This document shows, in pieces, positions 42,726 to 51,387 of a stretch of DNA of 64,000 nucleotides. The stretch lies in NCBI GenBank assembly GCA_965194375.1, contig CBDAEL010000005.1, one strand, 5' to 3'. Numbering within the stretch: the first letter of the stretch is position 1; each line of letters begins with the position of its first letter. The position numbers were made by a program, and so were the translations under genes. This stretch comes from Tabrizicola_A aquatica. GTDB lineage: Bacteria > Pseudomonadota > Alphaproteobacteria > Rhodobacterales > Rhodobacteraceae. The notes under the pieces were generated by a model that ran no database searches, was not told the origin of the DNA, and worked only from the letters and a program-made list of their open reading frames with translations.

Positions 42726-43483
42726 GCTTTCTCCGATATCTCTATCCTTGTTGGACTGGGTCGATTTCGGCCCGCGATGCTCGAATAAGCCTTGGTGATT
42801 CGCGTCCGCCCGTCGGCTGATCTGCGCGGTGTTGCGGATGGTTGCGGGGATTTCGTTGCATTGACGCTCAGTTCGAAACAGAGTCGAACAGAGGTTGCCT
42901 TAAAAAGAGCGCAATTGATGAATGCCACAGATGCATCTGCGTTGTTTCCCAGTTTGAAACAGTGTTGCGGGTGGCCGGGGCGTGATTTTCAAGAAATCTA
43001 CAATTTTGCTTGATCTTGCTGGCTGAGATTGAAGCAATATTGCGAACAATCGCCCCTCATTTGCGAAAGATCCAAGGGCCTTGTAGCCGGAAATATGGCT
43101 CCGTACGCATCAGCTTTAAACATATTTTCGTCTTTTTTTCTTCACCTGAGGGCTCAGAGCGGCTATCCAAGACTGGTCCTTTTCGGGGGACATCTGGCCG
43201 TGGGGGCGGCTGTTATGTGGTTAGGTGTCGCAAGACGCCACGGGTTGTGAAGGAAGCGCTGCCAAGGCATCGGGTCATCTGCAGATCTGATGGTTCACAG
43301 ACAGGTTCACATGTGAACGGGGATTTCCCCGAACGGCATCTCTTATTCCTCAATCTGCGCATGCAGCAGGCATCTTGAACGCGGGACCTCGGTTGGGCCC
43401 TGCGCGCTCCTGTTTCCATTCCGGACGGGGGCATCAGGTCGGTAGGGTCGTTTGTGTGACCCTGTGGTAGCGAGGATGATTAC
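42726..43483 (+). other. 758-bp gap between tRNA-Leu and the first RTX-Hint gene
   Basis: No credible gene. Two small open frames (42792-43013, 43010-43378) lack ribosome binding sites and family features. Much of the stretch is more AT-rich than its surroundings (for example 42880-43150). It contains two perfect palindromes, ATCTGCAGAT (43277-43286) and GTTCACATGTGAAC (43305-43318), so it probably holds the regulatory region of the RTX gene. Confidence 0.6.
43305..43318. promoter_or_regulatory. Perfect 14-bp palindrome, candidate operator of the RTX-Hint cluster
   Basis: GTTCACATGTGAAC reads identically on both strands. It is preceded by a half copy (GGTTCACAGAC at 43292-43302), giving two spaced half-sites 165-190 bp before the RTX start. 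Symmetry suggests a dimeric regulator; none is encoded adjacent. Confidence 0.5.
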
Positions 43484-46400
43484 ATGCCGGTTTTTGCGCT
43501 TTACACCTTCGATGACGCTGACACGACTGCGCGCGACAGTGCTCTTGGAAATGGCGCCCAGAACGGTGTCTATCTGAACGGGGCCACAGCTGCGGCGGGT
43601 CAGGCGGTGCTGGATGGGGACAATGACCTCATCAAGATTTACCCCGATCCGGCCTTCCAGTTGGACCGTGGCACGCTCGACATCGCTTGGACCTTGGGCG
43701 GCGACGCGCTGAGCGGTCCGCAGACCCTGTTGTCGCGGGACAGCTCGGGCACCACGGACGGCGGCTATCGCATTGAAATTCTGGCCAATGGCGCTGTCGT
43801 CATCTCGCATGAGACGGCCACCGGCACCCAGACCTTTGGCACGGCACCGGGCTTTGCCAATCCGGGCGACAGCCTGAACCTCAGCTATTCGTGGGATCAG
43901 GGCGGCGCGGGCGGTCAGCTTATCATCAACAACACCACCACGGGCGGCAGCTTTGCCGATGATGTGCCGAACACCCTGACCATGGATATGAGCGGGCAGG
44001 GCATCAACCAGCCTTGGATGATTGGCGCAGGTCAGGCGACGTCGAGCCCGAATCTTCTGAACAACGTGGACCAGCACTTCCAAGGTTCGGTCAGCATGTT
44101 CCAGCTGTCGGACACGGTGGACAATGGCGGCGGCGACCCCGATGCCAACCCCGACACGGCCACCACGGCGGAAGATACCCCGGTGACCATTCCGGTTCTG
44201 GCCAATGACACCGACCCGACTGGCCAGCCCCTGACCGTGACCTCGGCTGAGGCGCCGAATGGCACCGTGACGCTCAATCCCAACGGCACCATCACCTACA
44301 CGCCCGATCCGAACTACAACGGCCCGGACACCATCACCTATACGTTGACCGATCCGGACGGGAACACCTCGACCTCGACCGTGGCCGTCACCGTGACCCC
44401 GGTGAACGATGCGCCCGAGGCGAACCCCGACACCTCGACCACCCCGCTCAACACCCCGGTGACCTTTGCAGTGTTGGGCAATGACACTGATGTTGACGGC
44501 GACACCGTGGCGATTTCCGGCACGCCGACCAGCCCGAACGGCACGGTCGTGGTGAACGGCGATGGCACACTGACCTTCACCCCCACCCCCGGCTTTACCG
44601 GGGCGGCAGTGGTCAACTACACCATCGTGGACGAAGAGGGCCTGACCGACAGCACCACTTGGACCATTACAGTCGGGGCCGACGGCGTGCGTGACGGGAT
44701 CGTGCGCGGCACCACGGGCGGTGATCTAATCGACGCGGGCTATATCGACCCCTTCGACGCCGATCGCGTGGATGCCAACGATGCGCTGTTGCCCGGCGAA
44801 GTGGGCAATGACGACATCATTCAGGCCGGTGCAGGCAATGACACCGTGCTGGCGGGCGACGGCAATGACGATGTGCGCGGTGATGCGGGCGATGACTCGA
44901 TCAACGGCAACGCGGGCGATGACTTGGTGACCGGCGGTCTGGGCGATGACAGCATCTTTGGCGATGCGGGCAACGACACGCTGTTTGGCGACGCGGGCGA
45001 TGACGAGATCGTTGGCGGTCTGGGCGATGACTCAATCCTGGGCGGCATCGGCAATGATAGCCTGCAGGGCAACGAGGGCAATGACACCCTCCGCGGCGAT
45101 GCGGGGGATGATGATATCCTTGGTGGCGCGGGCGATGATCTGGTCACTGGCGGTGTCGGCAACGACACCATCCTTGGCGGCCTTGGCAATGACACGGTCA
45201 TTGGTGACGACGGCGATGACACGCTGCAGGGCAACATCGGCGATGACTCGATCCTTGGCGGTCTGGGCAATGACAGCATCATCGGCAACGAGGGCAATGA
45301 TACCGTTGATGGTGGGGCCGGGGATGACGTTATCGACACCTCGGGCACAGCGCCTTTGCCTGATATCGATTATCCCGGTGCCTATCCGGCCGATACCAAC
45401 CCGGCCAATGACCGCGATCTGGTGACCGGTGGCCTTGGCAACGACACCATCCTGACCGGCGATGATGCCGATACCATCATCGGTGGCGCGGGCAATGACG
45501 TGATCGATGCCGGGATAGACGCTGACCTTGTCGAAGGCGGTCTGGGCAATGACATCATCGGGGGCAGCGAAGGGGCTGACACCATCGACGGTGGTGACGG
45601 CAATGACCTGATCTATGGCGGTCTGAACGATGTTCTGGGTGAGGCGCTGGATCTGCCCGATGCGGTGGACCTACGGCCGGACAACAACCGCGATCTGCTG
45701 AACGGCGGCGCAGGCGATGATACCATCTTTGGCCGCGACGACGATGACACGCTCTTTGGCGGCGCTGGCAATGATCTGCTGGATGGCGGCATCGACGAGG
45801 ACAGCATGGTCGGCGGTGCCGGCAATGACACGCTGATCGGTGGTCAGGGTGCCGACAGCATGGCGGGCGGCAACGACCGTGATGTGTTCCTTGTCACTGT
45901 GCAGGGTCATGGTCTGAACGATGTGATCGACGGCAATGAGGGCGGCGATGACCTTGACACGCTGGACCTGCGCGGCTCTGGCCCCTTGTCGATTGTCTAT
46001 GATCCGACGAACCCGGAGAACGGCACGGTCACCTTCCTGGATGCCGACCGCAATCCGACTGGCACGCTGGCCTTCACCAACATCGAAAACGTCGTGCCCT
46101 GCTTTACCCCCGGCACGCTGATTGCGACGCCGAAGGGTGAGGTTCCTGTGGAACATCTGAAGGTTGGCGACCGGGTGATCACCCGCGACAATGGCATTCA
46201 GGAAATTCGCTGGATGGGTCAAAAGCAGCTGGGCTGGCGCGATTTGGCCGCCGCTCCGCATCTGAAGCCGGTGCTGATCCGTCAGGGCAGCCTTGGCAAC
46301 GGCCTGCCCGAGCGTGATATGATGGTGTCGCCCAACCACCGCATGCTGGTGGCCAATGACCGCACCGCGCTCTACTTCGATGAGCATGAGGTTTTGGTCT

Positions 46401-46681
46401 CGGCCAAGCATCTGGTGGCGGCGAACGGCATCCAGTCGATTGACTCGATCAGGACGACCTATCTCCACTTCATGTTCGATCGCCACGAGGTGGTGTTGGG
46501 CAACGGGGCTTGGACCGAAAGCTTCCAGCCCGGTGATCTGACCTTGAAGGGCATGGGCAACGCCCAGCGCGCCGAGATTTTTGAACTCTTCCCCGAACTG
46601 CAGACCGAGGCGGGGCAGAACGACTATCAAGCCGCCCGGCGCACGTTGAAAAAGCACGAGGCCCGGCTATTGGTGCGATAA
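43484..46681 (+). CDS. RTX-Hint protein 1: LamG-like + cadherin-like + RTX + Hint
   Basis: 1065 aa, acidic. Residues about 1-205 form a LamG/concanavalin-like module (FALYTFDDADTTARDSALGN ...). About 215-400 are two cadherin-like Ig modules (AEDTPVTIPVLANDTDPTG; LNTPVTFAVLGNDTDVDGD). About 440-800 hold many GGxGxDxI/L calcium-binding nonapeptides. A Hint_2 domain starts at Cys873 (CFTPGTLIATPKGEVPVEHLKVGDRV) and contains SPNHRMLV with the block-B histidine. The C-terminus ends in an ARLL-type conserved tail. Hint domains self-cleave, so the N-terminal part may be released or ligated. No signal peptide: type I export expected. GAGG lies 8 nt before the ATG. Confidence 0.9.
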   Translation: MPVFALYTFDDADTTARDSALGNGAQNGVYLNGATAAAGQAVLDGDNDLIKIYPDPAFQLDRGTLDIAWTLGGDALSGPQTLLSRDSSGTTDGGYRIEILANGAVVISHETATGTQTFGTAPGFANPGDSLNLSYSWDQGGAGGQLIINNTTTGGSFADDVPNTLTMDMSGQGINQPWMIGAGQATSSPNLLNNVDQHFQGSVSMFQLSDTVDNGGGDPDANPDTATTAEDTPVTIPVLANDTDPTGQPLTVTSAEAPNGTVTLNPNGTITYTPDPNYNGPDTITYTLTDPDGNTSTSTVAVTVTPVNDAPEANPDTSTTPLNTPVTFAVLGNDTDVDGDTVAISGTPTSPNGTVVVNGDGTLTFTPTPGFTGAAVVNYTIVDEEGLTDSTTWTITVGADGVRDGIVRGTTGGDLIDAGYIDPFDADRVDANDALLPGEVGNDDIIQAGAGNDTVLAGDGNDDVRGDAGDDSINGNAGDDLVTGGLGDDSIFGDAGNDTLFGDAGDDEIVGGLGDDSILGGIGNDSLQGNEGNDTLRGDAGDDDILGGAGDDLVTGGVGNDTILGGLGNDTVIGDDGDDTLQGNIGDDSILGGLGNDSIIGNEGNDTVDGGAGDDVIDTSGTAPLPDIDYPGAYPADTNPANDRDLVTGGLGNDTILTGDDADTIIGGAGNDVIDAGIDADLVEGGLGNDIIGGSEGADTIDGGDGNDLIYGGLNDVLGEALDLPDAVDLRPDNNRDLLNGGAGDDTIFGRDDDDTLFGGAGNDLLDGGIDEDSMVGGAGNDTLIGGQGADSMAGGNDRDVFLVTVQGHGLNDVIDGNEGGDDLDTLDLRGSGPLSIVYDPTNPENGTVTFLDADRNPTGTLAFTNIENVVPCFTPGTLIATPKGEVPVEHLKVGDRVITRDNGIQEIRWMGQKQLGWRDLAAAPHLKPVLIRQGSLGNGLPERDMMVSPNHRMLVANDRTALYFDEHEVLVSAKHLVAANGIQSIDSIRTTYLHFMFDRHEVVLGNGAWTESFQPGDLTLKGMGNAQRAEIFELFPELQTEAGQNDYQAARRTLKKHEARLLVR

Positions 46682-46724
46682 CCGTTTATGCAGCGTGGCC
46701 GGGGATTGTTTCTCCGGCCGCAGG

Positions 46725-46756
46725 AAAAGGGGCCCCGCAAGGGCCCCTTTTTCGTT
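46725..46756 (+). terminator. Rho-independent terminator after RTX-Hint 1
   Basis: Perfect 11-bp inverted repeat AAAAGGGGCCC (46725-46735) and GGGCCCCTTTT (46741-46751) with loop CGCAA, followed by T-run. So RTX-Hint 1 and 2 are separate transcription units. Confidence 0.85.
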
Positions 46757-47142
46757 GTTTTGCGCGATGTTTACCATGTTCGGGGCCTTTTCTGCCCAGC
46801 GGGTGTCTTTGGCGCCTCGATGTGGCGGCGGTCAATCACCGCGTTTGCGGGGCGGTGACCGGTTGCGTGCCAGCTTTTGGCGCAAGTGCCCTGAATCCGC
46901 CCGGATTGGACACGAACTGACCACTTTGGTTCCAAGGTTTCCCCACAAATCTCCTTGATAACCAATCCTGAAGACCGGGCTGCATCCAACACATGTGGCC
47001 GCGGAAGGATAAGACGATGCCCGTGCTGAGTGCTGCCAAGTTCTAAGGTCATGACCCCGCGCGCCGCTGAGGCGACGCGGCAAAGGCCAGTTGTTTACGC
47101 GTGTGCGCCGATGGCGTGGTTGAAGGTTGAGGGGAACGGGCA
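46757..47142 (+). other. 386-bp gap before RTX-Hint 2
   Basis: After the terminator no gene is supported. Small open frames here overlap each other antisense and have no family features. The last 25 bp carry the GAGGGG ribosome binding site of the next gene, and the rest presumably holds its promoter; I see no clear palindrome. Confidence 0.5.
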
Positions 47143-50100
47143 ATGCCAATTGCGAATGAGCTGACCATCAACACCAGTGCTTCGGCTCTGGACATGGCAA
47201 ACGCCATCTTTGGTCATGGCATCACAGTTACTTCTGCGTCTTTTCAGGGGGATGCAGTTCAGTCGGGCATCTACAGCGGTGCGCTTAGCACGATCGCGGG
47301 CATCGTGCCGACGGACACCGGGGTCATCCTGTCAACGGGTAACGTGACCGATTTTACCAACTCATCGGGGACCACGGACACCAACACCCAGGCCGGTTTC
47401 ACAACCAATCCGCTGGGCGGTATCGATGGCGACGCACAGTTGAACGCTGTTGCGGGCATGGCCACCTTTGACGGAGCGATTCTGAACGCCAGCTTCATCC
47501 CGACCGGCGATATGCTCACGATGCAGTTCGTGTTCTCGTCCGAGGAATATCCCGAATATGTTAACGGCGGCGTGAATGACGCCTTTGGCGTCTGGATCAA
47601 CGGCAATTTTGTGCCTGCGACGATTTCGGTTGCGGGCAATATCGCGATCGACAGTGTGAACGGCGGGGTGAACCAGAACCTTTACCGCGATAACACGGCC
47701 GATCAGTTCAACACCGAAATGGACGGCTTCACCTATGTGCTGTCGTTCAAGGCTCCGGTGACTCCAGGGCAGGTGAACACCATCAAGATCGGCATCGCCG
47801 ATGGCGGTGACTCGGCCTTTGACTCAAACCTGTTGATCATGGGCAACTCGATCCAGACTTTTGCGCTGGCGATGGACGACACGATCCAGCTGACGGCGAA
47901 TTCCAGCCGGACGTTTGACATTCTGGCCAATGACCGGGATGAAACCGACGCGGGACTGACCATAACCCAGATCAACGGCACGGCTGTCGTCGCTGGTCAA
48001 ATCGTGACCTTCGCAACTGGTGAGCAGGTGCGGCTGAACGCCGATGGCACCGTGACCGTGTTTTCTGATGGAGATCTTGGCACCAACACGCTGAGCTATA
48101 CGGTGTTGGACACCCAAGGCAACACGGACGTCGGCTTTATCTTTATTGAAACCGTTGCAGTCACAGGGCCGGATGGCATCGTGCAGGGCATGGCGGGCAA
48201 TGATGTTATTCAGGTGGGCTATCTGGGCGATCCGGATGGCGACCGGATTGACAACAATGATGGTCAGGGTGTCGGCGGCACCACGGCTGACGCCGACTAT
48301 GTCTTGGCAGGTGCGGGCAATGACAGCATCACCGCCAACCTTAGCAATGACATCATCTATGCCGGGACGGGCGACGACACAGCCTTTGGCGGCGCGGGCA
48401 ATGATTGGGTCGCGTCAGGTGAGGGCAATGACAGCGTCGATGGGGGCGCTGGCAATGACACGATCTATGGCGATGGCGGCAATGACAACCTCTCGGGCGG
48501 CAACGACAATGATCTGATCTTTGGTGGCGCGGGCCGAGACAACCTGTTTGGTGGTTTCAACGATGACACGCTTTACGGGGGAGAAGGTCATGACAGCCTC
48601 TTTGGTGGCGGTCAGGTTGACCTCCTTTACGGCGGCTACGGCAATGACACTTTGGATGGCGGCGACAATACCGACACTGTCTATGGTGGCGCCGGCGATG
48701 ACCTGATCGTCGATCTGGGCGGCAGTCTGAGCGACGATTTTCTCTATGGCGGCGATGGGAACGACACCATCTCGGGCGGGGATCGCGAAGATCTGATCTC
48801 GGGCGATGCGGGCAATGACCAGTTGGCCGGTGATGCTGGCGATGACACGCTCTTCGGCGGTGCGGATGCGGACACGATCACGATCGGTCTGGCGCAGGGC
48901 ACCGACAGCGTTCAAGGCGGCGAAACCGGCATCGATTTTGACACGCTGAGTTTGACGGCCGCGTCCAACGTCTCGATCACCCTGACTGGGAATGAGGCGG
49001 GCGTCGCCTCACACGCCGGGGGCGGAGGCGCGACGTTCTCGCAGATCGAGCGGATTGTCACTGGGGCGGGCAACGACTTTATCTCGGCGGTGTCAGATGC
49101 GACGGGGCTGGTTGTCGAAACTGGTGCCGGAAACGACACGATTGTCGGCGGGTCGGGGAATGACACAGTCTATGGTGGGGATGGCAACGAAACGCTGAAC
49201 GGCGGCGCGGGCAATGATGCACTTTATGGCGGTGGCGACAATGACGTGTTCTACGTCACCGCAGGATTTGGCCAAGATACCGTCATCGGTGGCCAAAGCG
49301 GCACCAACTATGACACGCTGGATCTGTCGGGGCTGACCAACCCGGTCACAGTGGTCTTCACCGCCCCCGGCGCAGGCGTGGTGACCGATACCGTCACCGG
49401 CCATACGGTGACCTTCTCTGAGATTGAACAGCTGATCCTGACCCAGCAGGCGGATGTGGTCGATGCCAGCCTGAACAATGGCTACACCTACATTCAATCG
49501 CTCGGCGGCAATGACCAGATTACGGGCAGCGCGGGCAGTGACATCTTTGACGATGAAATGCTTGCCCCGAATGGTCAGGGCAACGACACCTTTTACGGTG
49601 GCGGCGGCAATGATGTGCTGTGGATGGGGATCAATGACGATCTGGCCTTTGGCGGCACGGGCGATGACAGCCTCGGTGGCGAAGAAGGCGATGATGTCCT
49701 TCACGGAGATGCGGGCAACGACTCTCTGAACGGCCATTCCGGCAATGACACGCTTTATGGCGGCACGGGTGATGACCTAATCAACGGCGGCGACGGGGCC
49801 GATACCTTCGTCTACGCGCGGGGGGAAGGGGTCGACACGATCATTGGGGGCGAGGGGGGCACCGACCTTGATAGGCTGCAGCTGGTCGATGCGACCTTTG
49901 GTGGCACCGGGGCCACGATCACCTATACCACAGCCGAGGCTGGCAGCTTCAGCTTCAACCTGGGCAGTGGCACATTCTCTGAAATCGAAGTTGTCAGGGG
50001 CAGTACATCGGGTGATGCGTTCCTTGGCGGTGCTGCGACCACAGGGATCGAAGCTTATGCTGAGGGCGGTTTCGACTTTATGCAGGGCGGGTCGGAAAAT

Positions 50101-51147
50101 GACACGCTTTACGGCGGAACCGGCGGGGATTCGATGCTCGGCGGCGTTGGGGCCGACCTGCTCTTTGGCGATGAAGACAGCGATACCCTGCGCGGTGATG
50201 CGGGCCATGACACGCTGTTCGGCGGTCACGGAAATGACAGCCTTATCGGCGGCGGCGACAATGACCAGCTTTTCGGGGGCGACGGCCGCGATACACTTTT
50301 GGGTGGCACTGGCAATGACAGCCTATTTGGCGGCGATGGCCTGGACTCCTTCTTTACGGGCGATGTCACTGCGGCCGTTGGCAATGATGTGGTCGATGGC
50401 GGCGAAGGCGGCGATGATTATGACGTTCTGGACCTGACAGCTTGGGGCCATCCGGCGACCAATATCATCTATGATGTGAACAACCCCGAGAATGGCATCG
50501 TTGAGTTCTTGGATGCCAACGGTGCCGTGATCGGCACGATGACCTTCTCAAACATCGAAAGAGTGGTGGCCTGTTTCACACCGGGCGCGCAGATTTTGAC
50601 CGATCAGGGTGAGCTGGCGGTCGAGGACCTGCAGCCCGGCCATCGCGTCTTAACGCGGGATAACGGGTATCAGCCGATCCGCTGGACCGGGCGCCGCGAT
50701 CTGAGCCATGCCGAGTTGATTGTTGAGCCGCGCTTTAACCCGGTCCGTATCGCCCGAGGCGCGCTGGGTGCCGGCCTACCCGTGCGCGATATAATGGTCA
50801 GCCCGCAGCATCGCATGCTGGTCACTGGGCCGCGGGCAGAGTTGTTGTTTGGTGAAAACGAGGTGTTGGTTGCGGCCAAACATCTTGTGGGCTTGCCCGG
50901 CATCGAGCAGCGGGTCAGCCGCGGTGTGAGCTATCTCCACATCCTGTTTGACCAGCATGAAATTGTGCGGGCGGATGGGGCGTGGTCAGAAAGCTTCCAA
51001 CCCGGTGATCTGACGATGGAGGCCCTGCAGGGCGACCAGCGCGCTGAGATTACGGCGCTGTTTCCCGAACTGGCGCAGGGGGTCCAGTTCCAAAGCGCCC
51101 GCCTGACCCTAACGGCACGGGAGGCGCGCGCCTTGACCAAAGCGTAA
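47143..51147 (+). CDS. RTX-Hint protein 2: choice-of-anchor-L-like + cadherin-like + RTX + Hint
   Basis: 1334 aa. Residues 1-235 match the choice-of-anchor L module (LTINTSASALDMANAIFG ... MQFVFSSEEYPEYVN ... NDAFGVWINGNFVPA). About 245-345 are an Ig/cadherin-like module (SRTFDILANDRDETDAGLTI). About 350-1080 are RTX nonapeptides interrupted by beta-segments (for example TVIGGQSGTNYDTLDLSGLTNPVTVVF). The Hint_2 domain starts at Cys1144 (CFTPGAQILTDQGELAVEDL) with SPQHRMLV. The conserved tail ARLTLTAREARAL ends the protein. Same overall plan as its neighbours but with a different N-terminal module, suggesting different binding targets. Confidence 0.9.
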   Translation: MPIANELTINTSASALDMANAIFGHGITVTSASFQGDAVQSGIYSGALSTIAGIVPTDTGVILSTGNVTDFTNSSGTTDTNTQAGFTTNPLGGIDGDAQLNAVAGMATFDGAILNASFIPTGDMLTMQFVFSSEEYPEYVNGGVNDAFGVWINGNFVPATISVAGNIAIDSVNGGVNQNLYRDNTADQFNTEMDGFTYVLSFKAPVTPGQVNTIKIGIADGGDSAFDSNLLIMGNSIQTFALAMDDTIQLTANSSRTFDILANDRDETDAGLTITQINGTAVVAGQIVTFATGEQVRLNADGTVTVFSDGDLGTNTLSYTVLDTQGNTDVGFIFIETVAVTGPDGIVQGMAGNDVIQVGYLGDPDGDRIDNNDGQGVGGTTADADYVLAGAGNDSITANLSNDIIYAGTGDDTAFGGAGNDWVASGEGNDSVDGGAGNDTIYGDGGNDNLSGGNDNDLIFGGAGRDNLFGGFNDDTLYGGEGHDSLFGGGQVDLLYGGYGNDTLDGGDNTDTVYGGAGDDLIVDLGGSLSDDFLYGGDGNDTISGGDREDLISGDAGNDQLAGDAGDDTLFGGADADTITIGLAQGTDSVQGGETGIDFDTLSLTAASNVSITLTGNEAGVASHAGGGGATFSQIERIVTGAGNDFISAVSDATGLVVETGAGNDTIVGGSGNDTVYGGDGNETLNGGAGNDALYGGGDNDVFYVTAGFGQDTVIGGQSGTNYDTLDLSGLTNPVTVVFTAPGAGVVTDTVTGHTVTFSEIEQLILTQQADVVDASLNNGYTYIQSLGGNDQITGSAGSDIFDDEMLAPNGQGNDTFYGGGGNDVLWMGINDDLAFGGTGDDSLGGEEGDDVLHGDAGNDSLNGHSGNDTLYGGTGDDLINGGDGADTFVYARGEGVDTIIGGEGGTDLDRLQLVDATFGGTGATITYTTAEAGSFSFNLGSGTFSEIEVVRGSTSGDAFLGGAATTGIEAYAEGGFDFMQGGSENDTLYGGTGGDSMLGGVGADLLFGDEDSDTLRGDAGHDTLFGGHGNDSLIGGGDNDQLFGGDGRDTLLGGTGNDSLFGGDGLDSFFTGDVTAAVGNDVVDGGEGGDDYDVLDLTAWGHPATNIIYDVNNPENGIVEFLDANGAVIGTMTFSNIERVVACFTPGAQILTDQGELAVEDLQPGHRVLTRDNGYQPIRWTGRRDLSHAELIVEPRFNPVRIARGALGAGLPVRDIMVSPQHRMLVTGPRAELLFGENEVLVAAKHLVGLPGIEQRVSRGVSYLHILFDQHEIVRADGAWSESFQPGDLTMEALQGDQRAEITALFPELAQGVQFQSARLTLTAREARALTKA

Positions 51148-51256
51148 AGAGTTCGCCCGTCGCACCAAGGCCGCTTAAGGTCCCCGCTTGCGGCCCGTCT
51201 ATGTTGCTTTGCCGGAAACAAACCCCGCCAGTGCCTCATTCCTTGCACGATACCTC

Positions 51257-51289
51257 GGTATTTCCAGATTTAATCAAACTGGAGATACC
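51257..51289. promoter_or_regulatory. Imperfect inverted repeat upstream of RTX-Hint 3
   Basis: GGTATTTCCAG (51257-51267) and CTGGAGATACC (51279-51289): 11-bp arms with one mismatch, separated by 11 AT-rich bases, in the 240-bp gap before the gene. Could be an operator or a leader hairpin; no T-run follows, so it is not a terminator. Confidence 0.45.
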
Positions 51290-51387
51290 TCACCTTGGCA
51301 TATTCGCTGGCATATCGTGGCAAGACTGTGACGACCGTTGGGATTGTGGTGCCCGGGCTGCCCCTGCCTATGAGGGGGGCCTAAGCC

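Noticed and set aside
42792..43378. Two small ORFs between tRNA-Leu and RTX-Hint 1
   Set aside because: No ribosome binding site, no family features and overlapping chance frames; treated as non-coding.
44820..45900. CRISPR-like regular repeats
   Set aside because: The periodicity is the 27-bp coding period of RTX nonapeptides in an open frame, with no spacers of constant length and no cas genes.
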